From CAVVAH01 sp963746175 (GTDB lineage Bacteria; Actinomycetota; Actinomycetes; JACCUZ01): a stretch of 64,000 bases of DNA. Position 1 is the stretch's first letter; each line of letters opens with the position of its first letter. The translations under genes were made by a program, and so were the position numbers. This document shows, one piece after another, positions 28,343 through 38,910 of the stretch. Where the stretch lies: NCBI GenBank assembly GCA_963746175.1, contig CAVVAH010000001.1:868001-932000 (forward strand). Direction: 5' to 3'. The notes beneath the pieces were generated by a model. It did not search any database and had not been told where the DNA came from. It saw only the letters and a program-made list of their open reading frames with translations.

Positions 28343-29772
28343 ACCTGCCGATCCGGGTGCGGCTGACGCTGTGGTACGCAGGTCTGCTCGGCGCGATCAT
28401 CGTGGCGCTCGGGGCCTTCCTGGACCTGCAGCTGCGCACCGACCTGCGACGCGCGATCGACGACGAGGCAGAAGCGAGCTCGCGCACCATCATCCTCGCG
28501 GTGACCGACGAGGACGAGGCGGACGACGTCGAGCTGGTGCCCGATCCGGAGGACTTCCTCGACGCCGCAGTGGCGAGCCTCCCGGTGTCCAGCCGGGCGC
28601 AGGTGCTCGACGCCCAGGGCAGCGTCCTCGCGGCCTTCGGCGCGGGGGCCAGGTCCCGCCCCCTCGCCGACCGCGACGACCGCGCGGCCGCCACGGCCCG
28701 CGGGCCGGTCCTCGAGCACGCCGAGCTGGGACCCGACGCCCAGTCCTACCGGGTGATGACGACCGCGTTCAGCGACGCCGGCCAGGCCCGCTTCCTCGTC
28801 GTGGCCCTCAGCCTCCAGCCGGTGGACGACGCCGTGCGACGAGTGTTCTACCTGCTCCTCGTGGCGGGGCCGACCGCCGTGGCAGCGACGTCCTTCGCGG
28901 CCTACTGGCTGTCGCGCAAGGCGTTGCGCCCGGTCGAGCGGATGACCTCCGACGCGCGAGAGATCGGCACCGGCCAGCTCCACGAGCGGGTCGCCGTGCC
29001 CGCGTCGCGTGACGAGGTCGGGCGACTCGCCCTCACCCTCAACGAGATGCTCGCGCGTATCGAGCAGAGCGTCATCGACAAGCACCGGCTGGTCGCGGAC
29101 GCGTCGCACGAGCTGCGCACGCCGTTGGCCGTGATGCGCGCCGAGCTCGACGTCAGCCTCCGCAACGACGACCTGGACGACCCCGCCCGCGAGGTGCTCG
29201 AGAGCGTGCGCGAGGAGGTGGCCAGGGTCAGTCGCGCGGTGGACAACCTGCTGGCACTCGCCGCCGCCGAGGAGGGCCGCCTCGAGCTGCTCACCGGTCC
29301 CGTCGACCTGCACCAGGCGGCCGACGAAGCGGCCCAGCGGCTCCGCCTCCTGGCTGCGTCGAAGGATGTCAGTCTCGTCGTGGACGGCGAGCCCCTGGAG
29401 GCGCAGGCGGATCGCCGGCAGCTGCACCTCGCGCTGACGAACCTCATCGAGAACGCGGTGAAGTTCTCGCCACCCGGCGCCGCCGTGCACGTCGCGAGCT
29501 GGAGGGGCCACGACGAGGTCGGTATCAGCGTGACGGACCAGGGGCCTGGCATCTCGGAGCAGGACAAGGAGCACCTCTTCGACCGCTACCACCAGCTCGA
29601 CAGGGCGTCCGACCCCCGCCTGGGAGGCAGCGGGCTGGGACTGTCGATCTCGCGCGACGTCGCCGTCGCGCACGGTGGCCGGCTCTGGGCCGACAGCTCG
29701 CCGGGTGCGGGCAGCACCTTCACCTTCGCGCTGCCCAGCTGGCGGGCCGATGAAGGCGACAACCGGGACTGA
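28339..29772 (+). CDS. Membrane sensor histidine kinase
   Basis: This 477-residue kinase has a first transmembrane helix (LWYAGLLGAIIVALGAFLDL), an extracytoplasmic sensor region of about 140 residues rich in acidic residues (AVTDEDEADDVELVPD), and a second helix (VFYLLLVAGPTAVAATSFAAYW). A HAMP domain follows, then the H-box ADASHELRTPLAVM, the N-box ALTNLIENAVKFSPPG, the G1 box DQGPGIS and the G2 box GGSGLGLSIS. All catalytic motifs are intact. The layout fits CusS-type or MprB-type sensors. The acidic stretch in the sensor region could bind cations, but this is only a suggestion. Confidence 0.94.
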   Translation: MNLPIRVRLTLWYAGLLGAIIVALGAFLDLQLRTDLRRAIDDEAEASSRTIILAVTDEDEADDVELVPDPEDFLDAAVASLPVSSRAQVLDAQGSVLAAFGAGARSRPLADRDDRAAATARGPVLEHAELGPDAQSYRVMTTAFSDAGQARFLVVALSLQPVDDAVRRVFYLLLVAGPTAVAATSFAAYWLSRKALRPVERMTSDAREIGTGQLHERVAVPASRDEVGRLALTLNEMLARIEQSVIDKHRLVADASHELRTPLAVMRAELDVSLRNDDLDDPAREVLESVREEVARVSRAVDNLLALAAAEEGRLELLTGPVDLHQAADEAAQRLRLLAASKDVSLVVDGEPLEAQADRRQLHLALTNLIENAVKFSPPGAAVHVASWRGHDEVGISVTDQGPGISEQDKEHLFDRYHQLDRASDPRLGGSGLGLSISRDVAVAHGGRLWADSSPGAGSTFTFALPSWRADEGDNRD

Positions 29773-30114
29773 CTAGTCACAAGCGACCATTGCTACCCAT
29801 CCCGTCGGCGCCCTACAACGAAGGAGGTACCGCACGCACTGCAGCACGACGGTCCGCTGGTGGAGGGGCCAGCACCTGGGGGGTGCCATGAGCTGCTTCG
29901 CACGACGCGTCCCGAGGTCGACGTGCCGGTGCTGGATGCCTGTCGGAGGTCCATCTCGACGGGTGCGCGACCGGAAGCCGGACAGGCTGCCGTGTGAACA
30001 GGACGGGCAACGCGCCCGGGTCCGACTCCTCGAACCGTCCACCCCGATCGACGCCTCGACGGGTGTGCGTCGGTGGTCCACGCCGACCCCCGGCGTGTCC
30101 AGCGAGGTGAGGGC
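29773..30114. other. Intergenic region before the HlyD-like adaptor
   Basis: This 342-nt gap holds no supported gene. GAAGGAGG at about 29819 is not followed by a suitable start. Short direct repeats of CTCGACGGGTG occur at about 29956 and 30055. A promoter for the downstream exporter operon could lie here, but no -35/-10 pair is convincing. A 76-codon frame from 29888 was considered and not called. Confidence 0.4.
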
Positions 30115-32013
30115 ATGAAGGAACGCGTCGTCTTCTCCGGAGCCGCCGGGCTGGTCGTCATCACCGGCCTCACCTGGGGCATGACCCGCGCCGACGGCAG
30201 CACGTCGCCGGCGCACGACGTCGTGGTGGTCCACCGGGGGGACATCACCCGCACCGTCGGGGGCGTGGGTCACGTCGCCACACTGCGTGACGCGGCCCGG
30301 TTGGCCGTCCCGGTGTCCGACCCGGCGGGGGGTTCGAGCTCGTCCTCCTCCGCGGGTGCCGGGAGCACGGCCGAGGCGGTGTTCGCCGGCGGCACCGGAC
30401 ACGTGCTCTCGCTGGTCGTGGACGTCGGCGCCGAGGTGACACCCGGCCAGGTACTGGCGCACATCACCGACGACGGGTCGGCGCAGACAGCGGTGGTGCT
30501 GGCGAGCAGCGAGCTCGCAGCCGCGCGGCTGGACCTGGCGAAGCTCCGCGTGCAGGACCCGGCGCGGGGTCTCCCCCCCACCGCCGCGGAGCTCCAGCAC
30601 GCGAAGCAGTCGATCCTGTCGGCCCGCGACGCACTGGCACGAGTGACCGGCTCGCCCCTGGCGTCCGACCTGGCAGGGGCGAAGCTCGACGTCGCGCAGG
30701 CGCTCGTCGCGCTGAAGCTCGAGCAGACCGCGCGGACGAACCGTCCGGCGGTCGTCGCGGGTGCGCGGGACGCCGTGGAGGCCGCGACCGAGCGACTGGC
30801 GCAGCTGACCGGCCGCCCCGACGCGGCGGAGCTCGCGGCGGCGCAGCTCGAGGTCGCGCGGGCGCAGGTGGAGCAGGAGACGCTCCTGCGGTCGCCCGCC
30901 TCGCCCGCAGCGTCGGAGGTCGCCGCTGCCGACGCGGCGGTCGCCGCCGCCCAGGAGAAGGTGAGCACGGCCCAGGCGGGTGGGATCGCCGCCGACATCG
31001 CCCTCGCGCAGGCAGAGCTGTCCCGGGCCCGCGCCGACCGTGAGGCCCTGACGCGCGCGGCGGAGGCGCCGACCGCCGCTGCCCAGTCGGCCGCGCGCAT
31101 CGCCGTGGAGGCGGCGCAGCGCAAGCTCGACGCTCTCGTGCACCCGTCCCGGGCTGCGGTGAGTGCGGCGCGGAGCGAGCTGGCCACGGCGCAGGCCGAC
31201 CTGGTCGCCGCGCGCGACGACGACGCGGCGTCCCGCCTCGCCGCGGCGCGCTCGGCGGTCGCGGCCGCGGAGGCGCGGCTCGAGCTGGTCCGGAACCCTG
31301 CGCCCGAAACCGTCTCCTCGGCTCGTACCGAAGCGGCCCGGGCCCAGGCGGATCTCGCGGTGCTTCGACAGCGCGGCGCCCCGGCCACCGCGACGGACCT
31401 GGCCATCGCCGAGCTCCGCGTGACGGCGGCTGAGGAGCAGCTGAACCTGGCGCGCACATTGATGGAGCGCCTGAGCGTGCGCGCCACCGGAGGCGGCACA
31501 GTCACGAGCATCCTCACCGCCGAAGGCGCGGCGGTCGACGCCACGACCCCCCTCATGCGGGTGCAGGACCTGGACGACCTGGCCGTCACGGTGAACCTCA
31601 CCGAGTTCGACGTCGGCAAGACGGCAGTCGGCGCACCGACCCGCATCAGCGCGGACGGGCTCGGCGGCAAGGCGTACGCCGGTGAGGTGGCCGACGTCGC
31701 GCTCAGCGGGGACACCACCGGCGGTGTGGTCACCTTCCCGGTGATCGTCGCGGTCACCGACCCGGAGGGGTTGCGGCCGGGGATGAGCGTCAGCGTGCGC
31801 ATCGTCGTCGCCGCCGCCACCGACGTGCTCCGCATCCCGGTCGACGCGATCGAGGACCGCGACGGCCGGGACGCCACGGTCGTCGTACGCACCAGGTCGG
31901 GCAAGACGTCCGACCGCTCGGTGCGACTCGGGCTCGTCGGGGCGTCCTACGCGGAGGTGCGAAGCGGGCTCGCGGCGGGCGACAAGGTCGTCGTCGCCAC
32001 CGACGAGGAATGA
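30115..32013 (+). CDS. Oversized HlyD/MacA-family membrane fusion protein
   Basis: This 632-residue adaptor has an N-terminal membrane anchor (VFSGAAGLVVITGLTWGM), a barrel-sandwich segment (GTGHVLSLVVDVGAEVTPGQ) and a very long alanine/arginine/glutamate-rich helical region (about residues 125-465). That region reads as several coiled-coil hairpins such as AELAAAQLEVARAQVEQE, where MacA has one. The second half of the lipoyl motif follows (LSVRATGGGTVTSILTAEGA), then beta-barrel and membrane-proximal domains (IPVDAIEDRDGRDATVVV). GAGGTGAGG precedes the ATG. The stop overlaps the ATPase start as ATGA. It should couple the ABC exporter to its substrate. Confidence 0.87.
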   Translation: MKERVVFSGAAGLVVITGLTWGMTRADGSTSPAHDVVVVHRGDITRTVGGVGHVATLRDAARLAVPVSDPAGGSSSSSSAGAGSTAEAVFAGGTGHVLSLVVDVGAEVTPGQVLAHITDDGSAQTAVVLASSELAAARLDLAKLRVQDPARGLPPTAAELQHAKQSILSARDALARVTGSPLASDLAGAKLDVAQALVALKLEQTARTNRPAVVAGARDAVEAATERLAQLTGRPDAAELAAAQLEVARAQVEQETLLRSPASPAASEVAAADAAVAAAQEKVSTAQAGGIAADIALAQAELSRARADREALTRAAEAPTAAAQSAARIAVEAAQRKLDALVHPSRAAVSAARSELATAQADLVAARDDDAASRLAAARSAVAAAEARLELVRNPAPETVSSARTEAARAQADLAVLRQRGAPATATDLAIAELRVTAAEEQLNLARTLMERLSVRATGGGTVTSILTAEGAAVDATTPLMRVQDLDDLAVTVNLTEFDVGKTAVGAPTRISADGLGGKAYAGEVADVALSGDTTGGVVTFPVIVAVTDPEGLRPGMSVSVRIVVAAATDVLRIPVDAIEDRDGRDATVVVRTRSGKTSDRSVRLGLVGASYAEVRSGLAAGDKVVVATDEE

Positions 32014-32732
32014 TGGTCATCCACTGCGTGGACGTCCGGAAGCGCTTCCAGAGCGGGGGCGGCGGTGTGGATGCCCTGCGCGGTGTCGACCTGACGGTCC
32101 GCGCCGGCGAGTACCTCGCGGTCATGGGACCGTCGGGCTCGGGCAAGAGCACGTTGCTGTCCATCCTCGGATGCCTGGAACCGCCGACATCAGGGACCTA
32201 CCACCTGGCCGGGGACGACGTGTCGCGCTTCGACGAGCGCACTGCGGCGCGGGTCCGGCGGCAGCGGATCGGCTTCGTGTTCCAGGGCTTCAACCTGCTC
32301 CCGCGGCTCGACGCCATGGAGAACGTCGAGCTGCCTCTGGTCTACGCACAGGTTCCCGCAGACGAGCGGCGAAGGCGGGCACGGACCGCGCTCGCGGCCG
32401 TCGGCCTCGCCGACCGGGCCGGGCACCTGCCGTCCCAACTGTCGGGCGGCCAGCAGCAACGGGTGGCGGTGGCGCGGGCGATCGTCGTCCACCCGGACGT
32501 GGTGCTGGCCGACGAGCCGACAGGCAACCTCGACTCGCGCAGTGCGGAGGAGGTGCTGGACGTCCTCGGCCTGGTGCACGCACGTGGCGGCACGCTGGTC
32601 ATGGTGACCCACGCCCGGGACGTGGCGGAGCGAGGGACTCGCATCGTCCACATGCTCGACGGCCGGGTGCACTCGGAGGAGTCGGTGGGCCGGCAGCTCT
32701 CGGGCACGCCTGTCGGCGGGCCGGGGCCGTGA
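32010..32732 (+). CDS. MacB/LolD-type ABC transporter ATPase
   Basis: This 240-residue ATPase is complete: Walker A GPSGSGKST, Q-loop FVFQGFNLLPRLD, signature LSGGQQQRVAVARA, Walker B VLADEPTGNLD and H-loop VMVTHARD. The QGFNLLP and TGNLDS motifs are typical of the MacB/LolD branch. It lies between the adaptor (ATGA overlap) and the permease (TGATG overlap), so the three are one translational unit. Confidence 0.95.
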   Translation: MMVIHCVDVRKRFQSGGGGVDALRGVDLTVRAGEYLAVMGPSGSGKSTLLSILGCLEPPTSGTYHLAGDDVSRFDERTAARVRRQRIGFVFQGFNLLPRLDAMENVELPLVYAQVPADERRRRARTALAAVGLADRAGHLPSQLSGGQQQRVAVARAIVVHPDVVLADEPTGNLDSRSAEEVLDVLGLVHARGGTLVMVTHARDVAERGTRIVHMLDGRVHSEESVGRQLSGTPVGGPGP

Positions 32733-33940
32733 TGTCGTCGGGTGACGTGCGCCTCGCGCTGCAGGCCCTGCGCACGAACTGGCTACGCGGGATCCTGACC
32801 GCGCTCGGAGTCATCATCGGCGTCGCGTCGCTCGTCGCACTGACAGCGATCAGCTCCGGCGCACGCGCCGATCTGGACGCCGACCTCCAGCGGCTCGGAC
32901 CGAACATCGTCATTCTCGACGGCGAGTTCGTCATCGCGCCCGACGGCACCGAGTCGGCGACCGACCGCACCCTGACACCGTCGGACCTCGAGGCGGTCGC
33001 CGACCTCGAGGGAGTGACCGCGGTCGCGCCGCGACAGAACGTCGAGGGGCTGGTGGTCTCCTCGGGCCGCACCCAGGCCAGCCCCTTCCTGTCCGGGATC
33101 ACGCCCCTCTACCAGCGGATCCACAACTACCGGGCCGCGCGCGGGCGGCTGCTCTCGTCCGACGACGACCGGCTCGGCCGGCAGGTCGTGGTGCTCGGTG
33201 CGCGCCCGGCCGAGCGCCTGTTCCCGGGGAGCTCGCCGCTGGGACACACCGTGCGCATGCTCGACCGGGAGTTCACGGTCGTCGGTGTCTTCGCACCCAA
33301 GGGCCACCTCGGCGACGAGAACCTCGACAACCAGGCGTTCGTCCCGCTTCGGGTGGCCAAGCGGGTGCTCTTCGGTGGCGAGAAGGTCCGCTCGGCGTCC
33401 GTCCGGGTTGCCGGAGCGGAGCTGGTCCCGTCGGTCATGGACGAGATCGACGACCTGCTGTACGAGCGGCACCGGATCCTGCCCGGCCGTGGCGAGGACT
33501 TCGGGACCGAGGACCAGACCGAGATCATCACCACCGCGCAGGCGGCGACCTCCACCTTCCAGACCCTCACGCTGGGCCTGGGCGCCATCGCGTTGGTCGT
33601 GGGCGGCATCGGGATCATGAACATCATGCTCGTGTCGGTGGCCGAGCGAACACGCGAGATCGGCATCCGCAAGGCAGTGGGAGCCGAACCCCGGCAGATC
33701 CAGGGACAGTTCCTCACCGAGGCGCTCGTCCTGTGCGCCATCGGCGGAGCGGTCGGCGTCCTCGTGGGGGTGGGGAGCGCGCGGGTCGTCAGCGACCTGG
33801 CCGGCTGGCAGACGTTGATCGATCCCGTGTCGCTGCTCGTCGCCCTGAGCACGGCCTTCGTGGTCGGCGTGGTCTTCGGCTTCTACCCCGCGCGGCGGGC
33901 CGCACGGTTGCCGGCGGCGGTGGCGATGCGCGTCGACTGA
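32732..33940 (+). CDS. MacB-type ABC transporter permease
   Basis: This 402-residue protein has one N-terminal helix (NWLRGILTALGVIIGVASLV), an extracytoplasmic MacB periplasmic-core-like domain (about residues 50-270), and three C-terminal helices of an FtsX domain with GLGAIALVVGGIGIMNIML and the coupling segment ERTREIGIRKAVGAEPR. Together with the adaptor and the ATPase it would export antibiotics, peptides or other small molecules. The gene ends just before a terminator that closes the island. Confidence 0.93.
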   Translation: MSSGDVRLALQALRTNWLRGILTALGVIIGVASLVALTAISSGARADLDADLQRLGPNIVILDGEFVIAPDGTESATDRTLTPSDLEAVADLEGVTAVAPRQNVEGLVVSSGRTQASPFLSGITPLYQRIHNYRAARGRLLSSDDDRLGRQVVVLGARPAERLFPGSSPLGHTVRMLDREFTVVGVFAPKGHLGDENLDNQAFVPLRVAKRVLFGGEKVRSASVRVAGAELVPSVMDEIDDLLYERHRILPGRGEDFGTEDQTEIITTAQAATSTFQTLTLGLGAIALVVGGIGIMNIMLVSVAERTREIGIRKAVGAEPRQIQGQFLTEALVLCAIGGAVGVLVGVGSARVVSDLAGWQTLIDPVSLLVALSTAFVVGVVFGFYPARRAARLPAAVAMRVD

Positions 33941-33962
33941 CCCGGCCGCCCGAGAGCTGGAC

Positions 33963-34007
33963 GGACCGGACGGCAGGGCCCTGCGCGGGTGTCCTGCCGA
34001 CCGGTCC
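33963..34007. terminator. Bidirectional terminator between the efflux island and ftsZ
   Basis: Arms GGACCGGACGGCAGG and CCTGCCGACCGGTCC pair with one mismatch in 15 around a 15-nt loop. It lies between convergent genes (permease plus, ftsZ minus), so it can end both transcripts. Confidence 0.7.
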
Positions 34008-34027
34008 GGGTCGAGGGGCGGTGCGTG

Positions 34028-35233
<1,206 letters not shown>

Positions 35234-35608
35234 GTCGGACCCTCTCCTTCGACCCTGGAGCGCCCCGGAGGTTCCGGAACCCTCACCCTCAAGTTGAGCC
35301 TTATAGTTATGTCAACCAGTGAGGTTGGTGAGGACGCTAGGTACCGGAGGGGACCAACTCAACGACCGACGCCGCGACACGCCGCAACAACCTCGCGACG
35401 TCCCCCACCCGGGCGTACGACCCAACGGCTCCTCCCCCCAGGTGATGATCGTTTGCGACCTGAGCCCCCGACACGCCGGGCGAATGCCGGCGTGTCGGTG
35501 AGCAAGGTCGCAAACGAGCGGATGACGGCGGGTGAGCCGCGGACGGCGCTCGGCCACTCCCCCGGGTCCGCCGTCACGGCCGGCTCTGACCGGGACCACC
35601 GACGAGGC
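35234..35608. promoter_or_regulatory. ftsZ upstream region with AT-rich promoter segment and repeat copy 3
   Basis: This 375-nt gap separates ftsQ from ftsZ. An AT-rich island at 35289-35316 reads, on the minus strand, TTGACA, then TATAAG and the dyad CTCAACTTGAG. It probably carries ftsZ promoter elements, though the two hexamers are too close to be one -35/-10 pair. The palindromic repeat at 35447-35518 takes up part of the upstream half. Confidence 0.5.
35447..35518. repeat. Interspersed nested palindrome, copy 3 of 4
   Basis: Outer arms GATCGTTTGCGACCT and AAGGTCGCAAACGAG, inner arms CCGACACGCCG and CCGGCGTGTCGG. Spacers are 8 nt left and 7 nt right. It lies between ftsQ and ftsZ, upstream of the probable ftsZ promoter, and could end transcription coming from ftsQ. 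Confidence 0.9.
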
Positions 35609-36337
35609 CTACTTCCTCGTGGTGGGGGCGTCGGGGGCGGACACGTCGTAGACGCTGGCCCTGCGGGTGAGCAGCACGGCGAGCACCGCGGCCTTGCGGG
35701 CCGACCGCTCGGCGCTGCCCCACACGACGGTGCGGTCCTTCGACAGCTGCAGGCGGACGTCGTCGGGGCTGGCTGCCCGGACCTGCCGGACGTCGGCGGC
35801 GACGGCCGGGGGCAGCACGTCGATGACGTCGAGTGCCGCGCGCAGCGCGGGTGCGCCGGCGTCGACCGGGGCGCTGACGAGCGGAAGCCCGCGCGGCCGC
35901 CGGTCGACCTGGTCGAACTCCACGCCGCGGCGGTCCACGACCGCGTACGTCGCGCCCCGCTGCTGGACGGCGGCGGGCACCCGCTCGTGCACCACGATCG
36001 CCACGGTGCGCGGCCACTGCCGCCGCACCTCCGCGCTGCGCACGACCGGCAGCCGCTCCAGCCGGGCCGCGACCGCGCCGGTGTCCAGGGTGGCCAGCGG
36101 CTCGCCTGCGGGGACGGCGGCGGTCTCGCGGACGGTCGCCGGGTCCAGCCGGTCGGTGCCGGTGACCGTGACGGTCCGGACGCCGAGGACGGACGTGCCG
36201 AGCAGCAGCCAGGTCCCGACGCCCACCAGGACGAGCAGCGTGAAGACCGTCAGGGTGGTGGCCAGCCGGGTACGCCGTCGGGCCCGGCCGCGCGCGGCCA
36301 GCCGCGGCTGCAGCTCGGTCGCCAGCCCGTTGCTCAC
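35609..36337 (-). CDS. ftsQ: Cell division protein FtsQ/DivIB
   Basis: This 242-residue bitopic protein has a basic cytoplasmic N-terminus, one transmembrane helix (LTVFTLLVLVGVGTWLLL) and an extracytoplasmic POTRA domain (VRTVTVTGTDRLDPATVRE, then LPVVRSAEVRRQWPRTVAIV) followed by the beta domain with VDRRGVEFDQV. It links early and late divisome proteins. It follows murC with a 19-nt gap. Confidence 0.93.
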   Translation of the reverse strand: MSNGLATELQPRLAARGRARRRTRLATTLTVFTLLVLVGVGTWLLLGTSVLGVRTVTVTGTDRLDPATVRETAAVPAGEPLATLDTGAVAARLERLPVVRSAEVRRQWPRTVAIVVHERVPAAVQQRGATYAVVDRRGVEFDQVDRRPRGLPLVSAPVDAGAPALRAALDVIDVLPPAVAADVRQVRAASPDDVRLQLSKDRTVVWGSAERSARKAAVLAVLLTRRASVYDVSAPDAPTTRK

Positions 36338-36356
36338 CGGGTGCCCCCGTCCGGCC

Positions 36357-37793
36357 TCACGTGGTACGCCCCACGAGCCGCTCCAGGACCTCGGGACCGA
36401 TCATCGTCACGTCGCCGGCACCGCACGTGATCACCACGTCGCCGGGCCGGGCGCGCTCGGCCAGGTGACCGGCGACGGCCGACCAGGACGGCTCGAAGAC
36501 GACCTGGGCCGACGGCAGCGGGACCGCCGCCGCGACCAGTGCCCCGGTCACGCCGGGCTCCGGGTCCTCGCGGGCGGCGTAGACGTCCATGACGACCACC
36601 TCGTCGGCCAGCCCGAGGGCCTGGCCGAACTCGGCGGCGAACAACCGGGTGCGGCTGAACAGGTGCGGCTGGAACACCACCACGACCCGGCCGCCGCCGG
36701 CCACCTCGCGGGCGGTGTGCAGGTCCGCGGTCAGCTCGGTGGGGTGGTGCGCGTAGCTGTCGAACACGCGGACGCCGGCGACGGTGCCCTTGTGCTCGAA
36801 CCGCCGGCGGGTACCGCTGAACGTCGCCAGCCCCTCGCGCAGCCGCTCGACCGGGAAACCGAGGCCGACCCCGACCATGAGCGCGGCCGCGGCGTTCAGC
36901 GCGTTGTGCCGACCCGGGATCCGCAGCTCGACCCGGCCGAGCCGACGGCCGAGCAGCACCGCCTCGAACGAGCTGCCGAGGCCCTTGGTCTCGAGGTCGA
37001 CCAGCCGCAGGTCGGCCGACGGGCCGACACCGTAGGTGCGCACGTCGACCCCGGCCGCGCGCGCGGACACCGCCAGCGCGACCGCGCCAGGGTCGTCGGC
37101 GCACACGACCAGGAAGCCGTCCGGCTCGACCCGCAGGGCGAACGCCTCGAACGCCGCGGCGACCGCCTCGGCCGTGCCGTAGTGGTCGAGGTGGTCGGGC
37201 TCGACGTTGGTGACCACTGCGGCCGTCGGCGAGTACAGCAGGAAGGAGCCGTCACTCTCGTCGGCCTCGGCGACGAACACGTCGCCGGTGCCGTTGTGCG
37301 CGTTGGCGCCGGACTCGTTGAGGTTGCCGCCGATGGCGAACGACGGGTCGACACCGCAGTGCTGCAGCGCCACCGTGAGCAGCGACGTGGTCGTGGTCTT
37401 GCCGTGGGTGCCGGCGACCGCGACTGCGCGGCGGCCGACCATCACCGCGGCCAGCGCGCCCGCGCGGTGCACGACGTCCAGCCCGCGCCGGCGTGCCTCG
37501 ACGAGCTCGGGGTTGTCCTCGCGGATCGCCGTCGACACGACGACGGTGTCGACGTCGCCCACGTTGGCGGCCGCGTGCCCGACGTGGACGGTCGCGCCGA
37601 GCGCCCGCAGGGCTGCCAGCGTCACGGAGTCCTTCGCGTCGCTGCCGCTGACCGGCAGCCCGCGGGCGAGCATGATCCGGGCGATGCCGGACATGCCGGC
37701 GCCGCCGATCCCGACGAAGTGCACCCGGCCGAGCTGCTCCGCCGGGACCGGGAGGTCGGGGGTCGCGGCCGCGTCGCGCTCGACCGTGCTCAC
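36357..37793 (-). CDS. murC: UDP-N-acetylmuramate-L-alanine ligase
   Basis: This 478-residue ligase adds L-Ala to UDP-MurNAc. It has the N-terminal Rossmann motif GRVHFVGIGGAGMSGIA, the ATP loop VAGTHGKTTTTSLL, the central EADESDGSF and NVEPDHLDHYG, and the C-terminal FDSYAHHPTEL. The GTG at 37793 overlaps the murG stop as GTGA. Confidence 0.97.
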   Translation of the reverse strand: MSTVERDAAATPDLPVPAEQLGRVHFVGIGGAGMSGIARIMLARGLPVSGSDAKDSVTLAALRALGATVHVGHAAANVGDVDTVVVSTAIREDNPELVEARRRGLDVVHRAGALAAVMVGRRAVAVAGTHGKTTTTSLLTVALQHCGVDPSFAIGGNLNESGANAHNGTGDVFVAEADESDGSFLLYSPTAAVVTNVEPDHLDHYGTAEAVAAAFEAFALRVEPDGFLVVCADDPGAVALAVSARAAGVDVRTYGVGPSADLRLVDLETKGLGSSFEAVLLGRRLGRVELRIPGRHNALNAAAALMVGVGLGFPVERLREGLATFSGTRRRFEHKGTVAGVRVFDSYAHHPTELTADLHTAREVAGGGRVVVVFQPHLFSRTRLFAAEFGQALGLADEVVVMDVYAAREDPEPGVTGALVAAAVPLPSAQVVFEPSWSAVAGHLAERARPGDVVITCGAGDVTMIGPEVLERLVGRTT

Positions 37794-38899
37794 CACCGTC
37801 TCCCTCCACGTGCCGGTCCCGCGGCCGCCGCCTCCAGCGCCAGGTCGACCAGCCGCTCGTCGGCGTCCGGCCGGCCGCTGGTGGCCGCGGCCCGCCCCAT
37901 CGTCGCCAACCGCGCCGGGTCGGTGAGCAGCGGGGTCAGGACGGTGCGGACCCATGCGGGCGTGCACTCGGCGTCGTCGACGATCAGGCCGCCGCCCGAC
38001 TCGACCACGGGCCGCGCGTTGAGCGCCTGCTCGCCGTTGCCGATGGGCAGCGGCACGTACGCCGCCGGCAGCCCGACCGCGGTCAGCTCGACGACGGTGT
38101 TGGCGCCGGCGCGGCAGAGCACCAGGTCGGCGGCGGCGTAGCCGAGCTCCATCCGGTCCAGGTACGGCACCGTGACGTACGGCGGGTCGCCGTCGGAGCC
38201 CGCACGCACCTCGACCACGTGCGCGGTGCCGGTGGCGTGCAGTACTTGCACACCGGCAGCGCGCAGGTCGGCCGCCGCACCGGACGCCGCGTCGTTGAGC
38301 CGCTTCGCCCCCTGCGACCCGCCCGTGACGAGCAGCGTGGGCAGGTCGGCGGCCAGGCCGAAGGTCGACCGCGCCTCCCCGCGCCGGGCCGCCCGGTCGA
38401 GCGTCGTGATGGCCCGCCGGATCGGCAGCCCGAGCTGCCGGCCGTGCGCGATCGGCGTGCCCGGGAAGGTGAACGCGACGTACGGCGTGAGGCGGGCGCC
38501 GAGCCGGTTGGCCCAGCCCGGCCGGGGGTTCGCCTCGTGCACGACGATCGGCACACCGAGCCGGCGAGCGGCGAGGTAGGCCGGGCCCGACACGAAGCCG
38601 CCGAAGCCGACCAGCACGTCGGCCGACTGCCGGCGCAGCACGTCGGCAGCCGCGTCGACGGCAGCCTTGAGCCGGCCGGGGACACGGAGCAGGTCGGCGC
38701 CCGGGCGGCGCGGGATCGGCACCGGCGGGATGAGGGCCAGCTCGTAGCCGCGGGCGGGGATGATCCGGGTGTCCAGGCCGCGCTCGGTGCCCAGTGCGGT
38801 GATCTCCGCGGCCGGGTCGCGCCGGCGCAGCGCGTCGGCGAAGGCCAGGGCAGGCTCGATGTGGCCGGCGGACCCTCCCCCGGCGACGACGACGTGCAT
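37790..38899 (-). CDS. murG: UDP-GlcNAc:lipid I N-acetylglucosaminyltransferase
   Basis: This 369-residue GT28 enzyme makes lipid II at the membrane. The N-terminal G-loop VVVAGGGSAGHIEPALA and second G-loop LLVTGGSQGAKRLND are present, with HEANPRPGWANRLGA and the donor-binding LVLCRAGANTVVELTAVGLP. The ATG lies 11 nt after the ftsW stop. Confidence 0.96.
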   Translation of the reverse strand: MHVVVAGGGSAGHIEPALAFADALRRRDPAAEITALGTERGLDTRIIPARGYELALIPPVPIPRRPGADLLRVPGRLKAAVDAAADVLRRQSADVLVGFGGFVSGPAYLAARRLGVPIVVHEANPRPGWANRLGARLTPYVAFTFPGTPIAHGRQLGLPIRRAITTLDRAARRGEARSTFGLAADLPTLLVTGGSQGAKRLNDAASGAAADLRAAGVQVLHATGTAHVVEVRAGSDGDPPYVTVPYLDRMELGYAAADLVLCRAGANTVVELTAVGLPAAYVPLPIGNGEQALNARPVVESGGGLIVDDAECTPAWVRTVLTPLLTDPARLATMGRAAATSGRPDADERLVDLALEAAAAGPARGGRRW

Positions 38900-38910
38900 G
38901 CGGCGACCGC

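Noticed and set aside
29888..30118. A 76-codon frame between the histidine kinase and the HlyD-like adaptor
   Set aside because: Its composition (arginine, proline and scattered cysteine) looks like translated non-coding GC-rich DNA, it has no clear ribosome binding site, and its apparent overlap with the adaptor start is automatic because ATGA contains TGA.
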